This document shows, piece after piece, positions 18,238-26,900 of a stretch of DNA of 37,688 bases. Both the position numbers and the translations under genes were made by a program. Source of the DNA: Bacteroidota bacterium (GTDB lineage Bacteria; Bacteroidota; Bacteroidia; M30B66). The DNA is taken from contig CANHIS010000028.1 in assembly GCA_947460255.1 (NCBI GenBank), forward strand, positions 1 to 37,688, written 5' to 3'. The notes under the pieces were generated by a model, which did no database searches, was not told where the DNA came from, and was given only the letters and a program-made list of their open reading frames with translations. Position 1 is the first letter of the stretch, and each line of letters opens with the position of its first letter.

Positions 18238-20418
18238 TTACAAATTTTTAAGGATGAAATCAGTCATCATCGTGTACAGATGAAGTCGAGTATTTCCTCC
18301 ATAAATGCCATGATTCTTGTCGGGATAGAAGAACAAATCGAACTGCTTGTTGGCTTTCACCAAAGCATTGACCATCTCCACAGAATTTTGAAAATGCACG
18401 TTGTCATCGGCTGTTCCATGAATGAGTAAGTACTTTCCTTTTAATCTGGCCACATGATTAATCGGTGAATTGTCGTCGTAACCTGAACCATTTTCTTGTG
18501 GTGTTTGCATAAATCGCTCGGTGTAAATAGAATCATAATATCTCCAATTGGTAACAGGAGCCACTGCAATGGCCATCTTGAAAATATCTGCTCCCTTTGT
18601 AATGCACAAAGAACTCATGTAACCTCCATAACTCCATCCTTGGATTCCAATTCTTGATGGATCAACGTAAGGAAGCGTCCCCAAATATTTAGCTGCTGCA
18701 ATTTGGTCTTCCGTTTCTAATTTCCCAAGCTGTTTGTAGGTAGATTTTTTAAATGCTTCGCCCCGATATTGCGTTCCACGATTGTCGACAGAAACCACGA
18801 TGTACCCCTTTTGTGCCAACATTTGATGCCACAAATAATTACTTCCTTCCCATTGGTTTTCAACTGTATTGTGACCCGGACCACCGTAAACGGTCATAAA
18901 TACTGGATACTTTTTAGATGGGTCGAAATCGGGTGGGCGAATGATCCATGCTTCTAAATCTGTGCCTTGTCCGTTGGGGATTTTTAGAAATTCTTTGGCC
19001 GAAACTCGGTAGTTCTTCAGTTTATCAATTAAGCCTTGGTTGTCTTCCAACATCCTAACTTTTACTCCATCACTGTTGTAAAGTGCAAAAGATGTAGGCT
19101 GATCAGACTTGCTATTCTGCAAAATGAAGTAGCTGAATGTATTGCTAAACTCCGCGTTTTGATGGCCGCCGGGAATGATTACGCTCTTTTGATTTTTCCC
19201 ATTGAGTTTCACATTGAAAATTGTTCTGTCTGCTGGTGTTGGAGCCGCCGCTTGAAACCAAATTGAACCTTTTTTCTCATCTAATCCAAATACTTCAGTT
19301 ACATCCATTTCGCCTGAAGTAATCGCGTTCAAGCGCTTTCCGTCCATACTGTACAGATACAAATGGTTTCTTCCTCCTAGTTCACTCGACCAAACGAAAC
19401 GCTTTCCGTCATTCAAGAAAATCAGATTATCGTGAATATCGATGTATGTGGCGCTTTTCTCTTCCAAAAGCAACTTCGTCTCACCCGTTGATGGATCAGC
19501 TAACAAGAGTTCTAGGTGATTTTGCAGGCGATTCATTCGTGTGATACAAAGTTCATTTCCAGATGCCGTCCAGTTTAATCGAGGAATGTATTGTTCGGGA
19601 CTATCACCACTTTTCATTGTTTGAGTAACGCCAGAACGCAAATCATGAACTTTTACCGAAACCGATGAATTTTTCTCGCCCGCTTTAGGGTATTTGAATT
19701 TGTATTCACTAGGGTAAAGAGTGCCATAGATAGCCATGTTAAATTCTTTTACTTCTGATTCGTCAAACCTTAAAAAGGCCACTTTATCTCCATTGGGCGA
19801 CCAGAAAAAGGCTTGTGCTAATGCAAATTCTTCTTCATACACCCAATCAGTTGCTCCATTAATGATGCTGTTCTGTTTCCCATCGCTAGTGATTGCACTT
19901 TCTGCGCCAGTGATTAAATCTTTAATAAATAGATTGTTATCACGCACAAATGCCACCTTTTTCCCATCAGGAGAAAACTCTGCATACTGTTGCTTACCTC
20001 CAGCTTTGCTCAAATAATCAGCACTTCCTTTGGCCAAGTCAATGATTACAAAATCCGATTTAAACGAATGGCGATAAATTTGTTCAGATTCGGTAGGGAC
20101 GAGAAGCTTCGTTTCATCGGCGCTAAAGACATATTCATCGAAATTAATCACCGAACCATCAGTCAATTTCAATGATGAGCCAACGAAAATATCGGCCACT
20201 TTCTCACCATTTGAATATCTATATTTCTCAATTGAAATACCTTTATCATCCATTTTCATGGCAGAATAATGTAGACCATCATTCATGCTTTCCATTCCCA
20301 TCACAAATTGGGGTGCAAATTGACGAGATGCCCAAATGTCCTGTAGTGTAAAGTCTTTTTGCTGACTGAAAGCGTTGATGGAAAACAGAAAAAATAGAAA
20401 TGGAAGTAAATGTTTCAT
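18238..20418 (-). CDS. Dipeptidyl peptidase IV (S9B serine peptidase)
   Basis: Exported serine peptidase that removes X-Pro (or X-Ala) dipeptides from peptide N-termini. Numbered from the ATG at 20418 it has 726 residues, as usual for bacterial DPP-IV. It has a signal peptide (MKHLLPFLFFLFSINAFSQQ), an eight-blade propeller domain with the substrate N-terminus-binding motif DWVYEEEFAL (Glu run at 195-197), and an alpha/beta hydrolase domain. That domain has GWSYGGY (Ser596), HGTADDNVHF (Asp672) and KNHGIYG (His703) as the triad, plus the oxyanion segment VYGGPG. The frame is open to 20457, but the ATG at 20418 gives the signal peptide directly, and a TATTTTTA box lies above it. It would release dipeptides that the POT carriers could import. 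Confidence 0.95.
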   Translation of the reverse strand: MKHLLPFLFFLFSINAFSQQKDFTLQDIWASRQFAPQFVMGMESMNDGLHYSAMKMDDKGISIEKYRYSNGEKVADIFVGSSLKLTDGSVINFDEYVFSADETKLLVPTESEQIYRHSFKSDFVIIDLAKGSADYLSKAGGKQQYAEFSPDGKKVAFVRDNNLFIKDLITGAESAITSDGKQNSIINGATDWVYEEEFALAQAFFWSPNGDKVAFLRFDESEVKEFNMAIYGTLYPSEYKFKYPKAGEKNSSVSVKVHDLRSGVTQTMKSGDSPEQYIPRLNWTASGNELCITRMNRLQNHLELLLADPSTGETKLLLEEKSATYIDIHDNLIFLNDGKRFVWSSELGGRNHLYLYSMDGKRLNAITSGEMDVTEVFGLDEKKGSIWFQAAAPTPADRTIFNVKLNGKNQKSVIIPGGHQNAEFSNTFSYFILQNSKSDQPTSFALYNSDGVKVRMLEDNQGLIDKLKNYRVSAKEFLKIPNGQGTDLEAWIIRPPDFDPSKKYPVFMTVYGGPGHNTVENQWEGSNYLWHQMLAQKGYIVVSVDNRGTQYRGEAFKKSTYKQLGKLETEDQIAAAKYLGTLPYVDPSRIGIQGWSYGGYMSSLCITKGADIFKMAIAVAPVTNWRYYDSIYTERFMQTPQENGSGYDDNSPINHVARLKGKYLLIHGTADDNVHFQNSVEMVNALVKANKQFDLFFYPDKNHGIYGGNTRLHLYTMMTDFILKNL

Positions 20419-20440
20419 TTTGAGCTTTAGATTATCTGGG

Positions 20441-20448
20441 TAAAAATA
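20441..20448 (-). promoter_or_regulatory. Probable -7 box (TATTTTTA) of the dipeptidyl peptidase gene
   Basis: One mismatch to TAnnTTTG on the minus strand, 22 nt before the ATG at 20418. It favours that start over the one at 20457. Confidence 0.3.
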
Positions 20449-20583
20449 GGAATTCATGCGAATGAAATTCTTTTACAACGGATTTTTACGTTGGCATAAA
20501 AACGGAGTAAAATGAATGCGACAGCGCGTAGGCAATCTTTAATTATCTGAATATCTGTCCATTAAAAAATCACTCCTCTATTG

Positions 20584-20613
20584 AAACGGTTATAAACGAT
20601 TATAAACGGTTAA
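20584..20613 (+). repeat. Three direct decamers AAACGGTTAT / AAACGATTAT / AAACGGTTAA
   Basis: Three abutting 10-bp units with one internal change, preceded by TTG. It is the same motif as at 5230-5249, in the same orientation and also intergenic. The helical-turn spacing suggests a protein bound along one DNA face. Confidence 0.6.
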
Positions 20614-20958
20614 TCTTTGGCAAATCACTTTAAGAAATTTAAATTGCCCTTTGGGAAGGGGATAGTTGGGTTTTCCCAAAACATTTTCAATGTTAATACC
20701 AAATTAAGTTATAAACCGAGCTCCCAATAAATCTGCACAAATGGTACGTGTTCATTTACTTTCGGAATTATGCAATCAAACTGTTCTTCGAAGGTTCAAA
20801 GGGATACAAGGATAAAGCAATCTCAAAACCTGAATATTTTTGGTTGCACCTAGATTTATTGTTTCGATAAGCCTCTGTTTAAGAACATTATAAAGAGAAA
20901 TTAGATCTTACCGAAAAAAACATGAAGCACTTTAATTGCAAAATCTCTTTACTATCAC

Positions 20959-20993
20959 TCAATGAAAAGAGAAAATCTTTGTCTTTTCATTGA
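20959..20993. repeat. Perfect 12-bp inverted repeat
   Basis: TCAATGAAAAGA (20959-20970) and TCTTTTCATTGA (20982-20993) flank an 11-nt loop. No gene ends nearby on either strand and no T-run follows, so it is not an obvious terminator. It could be a small RNA element or a binding site. Confidence 0.5.
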
Positions 20994-21151
20994 ATACTTC
21001 AAGCTTGCATATTGTGGAAACAAGGAAGCAGAAAATTAAGAATCAAGTATTTATTACACTTTTCTGGCATAATGAATGGAGAAAAATATCAAATCAAAAA
21101 TGTAATTAAAAATGTGAATTGTTTCTTTATCCACTAACAATTGTGCAATAT

Positions 21152-21166
21152 AATTAAGGCTTAATT
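21152..21166. promoter_or_regulatory. Dyad AATTAAG-G-CTTAATT upstream of the epimerase gene
   Basis: A perfect 7-bp inverted repeat around one base, 20 bp before the epimerase ATG and overlapping the expected promoter (TCATTTTG at 21174-21181, one mismatch to TAnnTTTG). It could be an operator. Confidence 0.3.
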
Positions 21167-21186
21167 GCTTCCTTCATTTTGAAAAA

Positions 21187-22233
21187 ATGCCACTAAAATT
21201 AAATCACTTCGTTTCAACGCTTTCATTTGAGTATCCTTTCACCATTTCTGGCGGACGAACCAAAACGGTGCAACAAGCGCTTATTATCAAACTCGAAAGA
21301 AATGGATTCGTTGGATTCGGTGAAGCCCCAGCAATTTCTTACTACAACATCCCAATTGAAAAAATGATTGAGGATTTAATGTTTGTTCAAGATAAAATTG
21401 AAAATTTAAATTCTGAAACACCAGATCAGTTCTACTCCACCATTTCCTATTTTTTGCCCAATAACTCCTTCTTAAGATGCGCACTTGACATGGCTTTTTG
21501 GGATGCATTCGGAAAAGAAAATGCCCAACCACTTTACAAACTTTTTGGTGCAAATTGGTCGAATAATTTACCCATTACAGATTACACACTCGGAATTGAT
21601 CACATCGAAAAGTTAATTAGCAAAATGAATGCGCATCCTTGGCCCGTTTATAAAATAAAAGTGGGTTCGGGAAATGATCTTCAAAATCTAACTACTCTAA
21701 GACAAAACTCCACCAAACCGTTCAGAATAGATGCAAATGCAGGTTGGAAATTCGATGAAGCCCTCCTTCTGATTAATACGTTGAAGAATTTAAACATCGA
21801 ATTAATTGAACAACCTCTCAACGTATTAGACTTACATTTAATGCCTCAATTAAAAAAATTGAGCTCTATTCCACTTTTCGCCGACGAATCCTGCGTAGCA
21901 GAAAGTGATGTAGATAATTGTGTAGCTGGATTTCACGGTATTAATATTAAACTTACCAAATGCGGCGGAATTACACCTGCCTTACGAATGATCAAAAATG
22001 CACGCCAAAAAGGAATTCAAGTGATGATGGGCAGCATGAATGAAAGCTCTATTGGATCGGCAGCAATTGCAAATTTCCTTCCCCTACTCGACTTTGTTGA
22101 TATGGATGGCCCATTATTACTCACCTCTGATCTTGCAACTGGCCTGAAAATCAAACACGGAAAAATTGAATTATCTGGAGCCCCTGGCCTTGGTATTAAT
22201 GTAAGTGAAAATTCAATTTCAAGCAATAATTGA
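21187..22233 (+). CDS. Dipeptide epimerase (probable L-Ala-D/L-Glu epimerase)
   Basis: Enolase-superfamily enzyme of 348 residues in the muconate-lactonizing subgroup. It would convert L-Ala-D-Glu from murein to L-Ala-L-Glu, or epimerise related dipeptides. Visible active-site residues are the KxK pair in VYKIKVGS (Lys156, Lys158), metal ligands Asp182 (RIDANAGW), Glu208 (LIEQP) and Asp233 (FADES), the second base Lys255 (INIKLTKCGG), and the DxD motif of dipeptide epimerases in FVDMDGP (Asp305, Asp307), which binds the substrate amino group. The segment MMGSMNESSIGSAA also fits the family. The gene starts 768 bp from the divergent dipeptidyl peptidase and is followed by an oxidase gene with its own promoter. 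Exact dipeptide specificity cannot be set from sequence. Confidence 0.92.
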   Translation: MPLKLNHFVSTLSFEYPFTISGGRTKTVQQALIIKLERNGFVGFGEAPAISYYNIPIEKMIEDLMFVQDKIENLNSETPDQFYSTISYFLPNNSFLRCALDMAFWDAFGKENAQPLYKLFGANWSNNLPITDYTLGIDHIEKLISKMNAHPWPVYKIKVGSGNDLQNLTTLRQNSTKPFRIDANAGWKFDEALLLINTLKNLNIELIEQPLNVLDLHLMPQLKKLSSIPLFADESCVAESDVDNCVAGFHGINIKLTKCGGITPALRMIKNARQKGIQVMMGSMNESSIGSAAIANFLPLLDFVDMDGPLLLTSDLATGLKIKHGKIELSGAPGLGINVSENSISSNN

Positions 22234-22381
22234 TTGTCATCGAAATTTTAGACTTGCTTATTGTTTCTTGTCTGATCAATTTCTACCATTCACTGTTACT
22301 TTGACAGTAAATCTTCGCTTCCAATGCGATTGGATGTTGATGAAATGTTCACGATTGCGTAAAACAGCATTTATCAAATGA

Positions 22382-22389
22382 TAATTTTG
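22382..22389 (+). promoter_or_regulatory. -7 box (TAATTTTG) four bases before a start codon
   Basis: Exact match to TAnnTTTG, ending 4 nt before the ATG at 22394. Transcription would begin at or next to the ATG, implying a leaderless or nearly leaderless mRNA. A TTG at 22355-22357 might be the -33 element, with a rather long 24-nt gap. Confidence 0.45.
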
Positions 22390-22393
22390 TTTC

Positions 22394-23806
22394 ATGGGCA
22401 ACTACATAATTGATAGCACACATTTGAATTTCTTTAAATCAGTTCTTGGTGAACACTTCGTTTTTACTGATTCGGAAACCATTGAAGCCAACGCGCATGA
22501 TGAAACCGAAGACCTGAAATATTTCCCAGATGTGGTGCTGAAGCCCGGAAATACAGAAGAAGTTAGCAAAATTCTAAGCTACTGTAACGAACACAAAATA
22601 CCTGTAACAACCCGTGGAGGAGGAACTGGATTAAGTGGTGCAGCACTTCCAGTTTATGGTGGAGTTGTGCTGGCGATGAGCCGTTTCAACCGAATTGTCG
22701 AAATTGATGAAAACAACCTGCAAGCCACAGTAGAGCCGGGAGTTATTACCCAAGTTTTCCAGGAAGCAGTTATCGAAAAAGGCCTTTTTTATCCGCCAGA
22801 TCCTTCCAGCCGTGGCACATGTTTTATAGGAGGAAATTTAGCTCACTGCTCCGGAGGCCCTCGTGCTGTGAAATATGGTGTTACACGCGATTATGTACTT
22901 GACCTTGAAGTTGTTCTTGCATCGGGCCACATCATCCGCACTGGTGCGAAAGTGCTTAAAAACTCCACTGGGTATAACCTAACACAATTGTTTGTGGGAA
23001 GCGAAGGCACACTTGGTGTAATCACTAAGGTTGTGTTCAAATTACTCCCATTTCCTCGATTAAATAAAGTGCTTTTAGCCCCTTTTAAAAGTCCAGAAAA
23101 AGCCTGTGCTGCTGTATCGGCCATATTTCGTGCAGGAATTATCCCTTCTGCACTTGAGTTTATGGAACGTGATGCAATCGACTGGACTTTGAAATTCAGA
23201 CACGATATTCATCTGCAAATCGGACCAGATGAAATGGCTCATTTGCTTATTGAAGTAGATGGAAATGATGAAGATACCATCCTAAAAGACATCGAGAAAA
23301 TTGTTCCTGTTTTGGAATCTTTCAAATGTATGGATATTCATTTCGCTGAGTCGGAAGCCCAAAAGGCTGATCTGTGGAAACTTCGACGCAGTGTTGCTGA
23401 GGCTGTAAAATCAAATTCTACCTACAAAGAAGAAGACACCGTAGTGCCTCGCGCCGAGCTTCCCGTACTTTTAAGCGGTGTAAAGGAAATTGGAAAGAAA
23501 TATGGCTTCAGTTCAGTGTGTTATGGGCATGCCGGTGATGGAAATTTGCACGTCAATATCATCAAAGGAAATCTTACCGAAGAACAATGGAAAATCGACG
23601 TCACAAAAGGAATTCGAGAAATCTTTGAACTTGTTGTAAATCTTGGCGGAACGCTTAGCGGAGAACATGGAATTGGCCTTGTTCAGCAGCCATATATGGA
23701 CATTAAATTCCCGGAAATACAACTAGAATTAATGCGTAAAATTAAATTCGCATTTGATCCTGAAGGCATTTTAAATCCCGGTAAAATATTTAATGTTCCT
23801 CAGTAA
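22394..23806 (+). CDS. FAD-linked oxidase, GlcD / D-2-hydroxyacid dehydrogenase type
   Basis: Flavoprotein of 470 residues with the PCMH-type FAD domain first: VVLKPGNTEEV, then TTRGGGTGLSGAA (about 73-85), PPDPSSRGTCFIGGN, and KYGVTRDYVLDLEVV. The C-terminal cap domain has CYGHAGDGNLHVNI and the closing SGEHGIGL and FDPEGILNPGKIF motifs. The family oxidises D-2-hydroxy acids such as glycolate, D-lactate or D-2-hydroxyglutarate, passing electrons to a quinone or another acceptor. No glcE or glcF gene lies beside it, so it is a stand-alone D-lactate or D-2-hydroxyglutarate dehydrogenase type rather than part of a three-subunit glycolate oxidase. Substrate is undecided. Confidence 0.92.
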   Translation: MGNYIIDSTHLNFFKSVLGEHFVFTDSETIEANAHDETEDLKYFPDVVLKPGNTEEVSKILSYCNEHKIPVTTRGGGTGLSGAALPVYGGVVLAMSRFNRIVEIDENNLQATVEPGVITQVFQEAVIEKGLFYPPDPSSRGTCFIGGNLAHCSGGPRAVKYGVTRDYVLDLEVVLASGHIIRTGAKVLKNSTGYNLTQLFVGSEGTLGVITKVVFKLLPFPRLNKVLLAPFKSPEKACAAVSAIFRAGIIPSALEFMERDAIDWTLKFRHDIHLQIGPDEMAHLLIEVDGNDEDTILKDIEKIVPVLESFKCMDIHFAESEAQKADLWKLRRSVAEAVKSNSTYKEEDTVVPRAELPVLLSGVKEIGKKYGFSSVCYGHAGDGNLHVNIIKGNLTEEQWKIDVTKGIREIFELVVNLGGTLSGEHGIGLVQQPYMDIKFPEIQLELMRKIKFAFDPEGILNPGKIFNVPQ

Positions 23807-23896
23807 TCCATATTTCGAACTTGATCGTTGCTTGATAAAAGGAATGAAATTCAAGACATAAAATCGATCGTTTATTTAATCAATTCATTTACATCA

Positions 23897-23926
23897 GCAA
23901 AAAGGGCCACCAATTAGGCAGCCCTT
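23897..23926 (-). terminator. Terminator of the repeat T9SS protein gene
   Basis: On the minus strand AAGGGCTGCC pairs with GGTGGCCCTT (8 inner pairs with two G-U, plus A-T pairs) around a 5-nt loop, followed by a T-run. It lies 24 bp past the stop codon of the gene at 23950 and may also stop the converging oxidase transcript. Confidence 0.8.
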
Positions 23927-23949
23927 CTAATACTTGTATGCAGATTCGA

Positions 23950-26900
23950 TTATTTTTTCACAATTCGTCTCACGGCAGTCTTGCCATTTTCAAACGCTTG
24001 AATGAAATACAAACCTGCAGGAATGTCTTTTAAATCGAGTTCTATTGGTAAGGCCGGATTTACTTCCATCTGGCCAATATTTCTCACCAGTCTTCCTTGA
24101 AGATCTCGCAACTCGATGGTTGGGCGGCTAAATTGATCTGGATCAAGTCGGATACTGGCTGAATTAACAACCGGATTAGGCAACACGATAATTTCATTTT
24201 GCCATAAATTCGCCATTTCAACTACACGAATACCAGAATACATCACCTTACCGTCGAAATCTACTTGCTTCAATCTGTAATATGAAACCCCTGCGTGCGG
24301 TGTGTTGTCGTAAACCACGTAATTGAGAATCGCATTGCTGTTTCCTGCTCCAGAAACCTTGGTAACTTCTTCAAATTCTACTGCATCCTCACTCACCTCA
24401 ACAATAAAAAAATCATTATTGGTTTCTGATGCGGTAGTCCACTCTAATTGCACTTTCTCGTCTTTTGGAACCGCAGCAAAGTGAACAAGATTAACCGGAA
24501 GTGGGTTTTCGGTAGTACTCGAAGACAATGTAAACGGACTAAAGCTGCTGATTGCGCTAGAAGAAACAAGCGATCCAGAAACTGTATTACCCGATGTTCC
24601 GCCGTTTCCGTGGTCTTTCCACATGGAGCCATTCCAACGTGCCACGCGCAAATCTGCCAAATTTGTAACTCCACAACTGGTTGTATTCCAAGACAAGGTT
24701 ACCGATACAGATGATGATCCCGCATTGCGGTCTAAAGTCCAATATTCACAGTGGCTCAAATGATCCAATGAACCGTCTTTGCTGGCATGCGAATATGTTG
24801 CGTCAGAATCATCGAACAGAAAACGTGCGGTAAACTGGCTGCCTGTTGTTGCTGGAGCCGAAATCCCAATTGGGCGGTAAACTCCTGCAGCACCAATTGG
24901 GAATGTAAATGCATCATTCCCTTCTTTTCTGCATGGACCAGAAACGTGGCTGCTGCTTGATGCGCCGCTCACGGTTGCATTGTCTAAAACTGTTAGCAAA
25001 AAGGAACTTGATGAATTTATTCTTCCTGAAACAAAAGTGAGCAGATTACTTACTGTTATTGGCACTAACAAGGATACCCTGTTTGAAGCTTTATTGATTG
25101 TAAGGCCGCTAAAATCTGGAGGAGTAGAGATATCTCCAGAAATATTTTGATTGGCTGTTCCATCCATCACAACAGTTCCTCCTCCAGCGGCAAAATTAAC
25201 TACGGAAGAAGAGCCTGTTGTTGAAATTGATTTTGCAAATGTTGTACTCGAATTGTATGCAGGATACAAAGTAAATGCTGTGGTTTGGCGGAAACTCACG
25301 TCTTCATTAAAGTCGTCTGCAACAGATGTTCCCATGTACAATGCGCCACTTCCAATGGATGAAATGGTTGTTACACCATTAAATACATTTCCACCAGTGG
25401 AGAGATTTGGACCCGAGCCGTTTTTGGTGATCGTTGTCGTATTATTAAACGTAGTACCGTTCAAGTAAACACCCGGACAGATAAATGTTGCAGTTCCGTT
25501 TAAAGTTGTACCTGTTTCTAGATAGAGTTCAGTTCCAGTGCCGAATGTAGTAAGCGATTGTGCTGTAGTTCCCGTTTGTGTAAAGCCAGCCAAACGCAAA
25601 TCGCCAGAGGTAAATCCACCACTTCCAATTGTAATGACTTTGGTATTTGCAAGGGTTGATGTTCCACCATTCTGTCCGAATCGAATACCTGCTGCAGATC
25701 CAGTTGAATTCAATTCTATGTTTCCATTAAACTCATTGTCTGCAGAACCTTCAGCTAAATAAATTACATCCGAACCTGTGTTTTCTATTGTTAAATTGTT
25801 TGAAAAAACATCAGGAGAAGTACTTCCTAAAATCCATTCACCCGTTCCAGAATTTACCAACGAAACTGTTGAACTAAATACATTTCCTCCCAACGAATTG
25901 GATGAAATTGCGCCATTCTTTGTTAAAACAGCAGTTGAATTAAATCTCACACCATTCAAGTTAATTCCAGGAGCTGAAAATGTAACTGCACCGTTAAAAA
26001 CAGTGCCCGATTCGAGCTGTAAAAACGAACTGTTAGCGAAAGACGTAAGGCTCTGACTGGTTGACCCTGTTTGCGTAAAACCTCTTAAAATCAAGTCGCC
26101 AGTTGTGTATCCAAGTACCCCGATTGTTAGGGTTTTGGCATTCGCTAATGTGGAAGTTCCGCCCGATTGGCCAAAACGAATTCCCGAAGAAAAACCTGTC
26201 GAACTCACATTAACATTTTCATTGAACTGATGGCCCGATCCACCTTGTGCTAGCTGAAGCGTTGATGACCCAGTTGAGATTAAGGTTAAAGCTCCATTGA
26301 AAATATCGGCAGCTGAAGATCCTAAAATCAATGCACCCGATCCGCTATTGGTAATTGAGGTTGTTGATCCAAATGTATTTCCACCCGTTCCTGAGTTAGA
26401 TGTTGCACCGTTTTTTTCAAGTGTGGCAGTGCCTACGAATGTTGTTCCGCTCAAAAACAACTGCGGGAAATTGAAATTTACATTTGCATTAAAGGTGGTT
26501 CCGCTTTCCAAATATAAAGCGGCAGTTCCAGATGTAACTGAAATTGACTGAGCAGTAGATCCTGTTTGTGTGAAATTTCTCAATCTTAAACTGCCTGAAG
26601 AAAAGCCTGAAACTCCTATCTCGATTACTTTCCCTGTAGCCAAATTCGATGTTCCTCCGGCCTGACCGAAACGTACACCTCGCGCAGAACCTGTAGAATT
26701 TACAACAATGTTTTCGGCAAATGTTGTTCCAGCAGCTCCATGTGCAACAAATGTAGTTTGAGATCCTGTTTGATTAAATGTAACTATATCGTTAAAATCA
26801 TCAGGATTACTCACGCCAAGGATTAATTCTCCAGAACCTGAATTTGTGAAAGTTGCAGCACCGTTAAAGATGTTCCCTCCAATGCTTTGATTGTTTCCAG

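Larger units (their letters stand above)
20449..21186. other. About 740-bp AT-rich intergenic region between divergent genes
   Basis: This is the longest gene-free stretch of the window. It holds three decamer repeats (20584-20613), an 8-bp stem TTTGGGAA/TTCCCAAA (20650-20680), a perfect 12-bp hairpin (20959-20993) and a dyad next to the epimerase start (21152-21166). A plus-strand frame of 51 codons (20715-20870) has no start codon and an aromatic-rich translation; I could not assign it. No tRNA or known riboswitch was recognised. Confidence 0.45.

Noticed and set aside
20715-20870. 51-codon open frame in the long intergenic region with an aromatic-rich translation
   Set aside because: No start codon, no promoter nearby and no recognised motif; too short to call a gene or remnant.
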